A DNA stretch of 5,910 nucleotides from DASPXY01 sp038227745 (lineage in GTDB: Bacteria > Planctomycetota > Planctomycetia > Gemmatales > Gemmataceae): positions 1 to 5,910 of the forward strand of contig JBBRPS010000660.1 of assembly GCA_038227745.1 (NCBI GenBank). The letters run 5' to 3'. The translations under genes were made by a program, and so were the position numbers. Position 1 is the stretch's first letter. Every line of letters begins with the position of its first letter. The notes beneath the pieces are model-generated. The model saw only the letters and a program-made list of their open reading frames with translations. It was not told the DNA's origin and did no database searches. Shown here in pieces: positions 5,691 to 5,910 of this stretch.

Positions 5691-5696
5691 AAGGAG
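5691..5696 (+). promoter_or_regulatory. Ribosome binding site of the 5707 gene
   Basis: AAGGAG lies ten bases before the ATG at 5707. This is the best Shine-Dalgarno match in the area and supports a real gene start although the frame is cut by the window edge. Confidence 0.7.
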
Positions 5697-5706
5697 CAGG
5701 TGTCCC

Positions 5707-5910
5707 ATGTCGCAGACCGCCGTTTCCCCGTCTTCTAACGTCGCCACCCGGGCGACCCCGACGTCCTTCGCCGAACTGGAACAGCAGATCGCCCGGAGCA
5801 AGCCGTTCGCCTGGTGCCTGATCGCCGGCCTCCCGGGCCTCGGCTTGCTCGCGTCGCTGTCCGCCGGCCTGCCGCTGTTCGCCGCGCTCATGGCCGGGTG
5901 CTTCCTGCTG
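5707..5910 (+). CDS. Probable membrane protein, N-terminal 68 residues (partial)
   Basis: The frame starts at ATG with AAGGAG upstream and remains open to the window end. The first 32 residues are Ser/Thr/Ala-rich and polar (MSQTAVSPSSNVATRATPTS, then FAELEQQIARSK) and probably cytoplasmic. From about 33 on, PFAWCLIAGLPGLGLLASLS and AGLPLFAALMAGCFLL form one or two membrane segments with a short turn. I do not recognise the family from this fragment. It is divergent from the kinase, so a shared regulatory region is possible. It is unlikely to be a secreted protein with a cleaved signal, because the hydrophobic part starts late and runs on. Confidence 0.7.
   Translation, partial: MSQTAVSPSSNVATRATPTSFAELEQQIARSKPFAWCLIAGLPGLGLLASLSAGLPLFAALMAGCFLL

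Larger units (their letters stand above)
5265..5706. other. Divergent intergenic region between the kinase and the membrane protein gene
   Basis: These 442 bp carry the start-proximal promoters of two divergent genes. The MITE takes up the kinase side. No convincing -35/-10 pair is visible for either gene; the AT-rich part at 5581-5640 is the best candidate for the rightward promoter. It contains AATAAG-TCCT-CTTATT, a perfect 6-bp inverted repeat at 5597-5612, and two TTGTGGC copies at 5611-5617 and 5624-5630, 13 bases apart, which may be activator or operator sites. No gene is supported here. Confidence 0.5.

Noticed and set aside
5265..5891. N-terminal extension of the kinase by 209 residues
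   Set aside because: It would translate through the MITE and overlap the divergent gene at 5707 with its ribosome site. The added sequence has no signal, domain or sigma/kinase similarity.

Overview
The window is GC-rich bacterial DNA, most likely from a planctomycete of the Gemmata type. The lineage call is inferred from gene content: a Ser/Thr kinase fused through one membrane helix to a formylglycine-generating-enzyme (FGE-sulfatase) domain, facing an ECF sigma factor whose region 2 carries the FPHVRRWYETDDVFQNA signature. Such kinase and ECF families are greatly expanded in planctomycetes. No rRNA, tRNA or CRISPR array is visible.

Left part (1-1222): the last 34 codons and right end of an IS630-type insertion sequence enter from the left and stop at a TA dinucleotide inside a leftward cas1 gene. 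Cas1 keeps residues 1-220, including the first catalytic Glu. It has lost the C-terminal part that carries the catalytic His and Asp, and ends in a 10-residue tail encoded by the element. Upstream of cas1 lies a 426-bp leader that holds an AT-rich stretch and three inverted repeats.

Middle (1223-3086): a complete 203-aa protein of unknown function on the + strand is followed by a strong terminator-like hairpin. Then come about 600 bp without a gene, with an AT-rich palindrome and a second copy of a 20-bp dyad first seen upstream. Next is an ECF sigma factor broken by an apparent one-base loss in a C5 run. Region 2 ends at a TGA, and region 4 continues in another frame that opens with an ATG overlapping that TGA.

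Right part (3141-5910): the 707-aa receptor-like kinase is on the - strand, convergent with the sigma gene. Twenty bases upstream of its start codon sits an 89-bp non-coding element with 21-bp terminal inverted repeats and a TGA/TGA target duplication. I read it as a MITE related to the IS5/IS1031 group. A divergent gene for a probable membrane protein starts at 5707 and runs off the window.

Overall this looks like an accessory region being worn down: transposition has broken cas1, a MITE has landed in the kinase leader, and a frameshift has split the sigma factor. If all parts work, the ECF factor and the kinase could be linked in one signalling route, as proposed for planctomycete ECF-kinase neighbours, but the sequence shows only proximity. 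I did not find a clearly new multi-gene system. The best leads are the insertion junction, the MITE, the split sigma gene and the paired 20-bp dyads.
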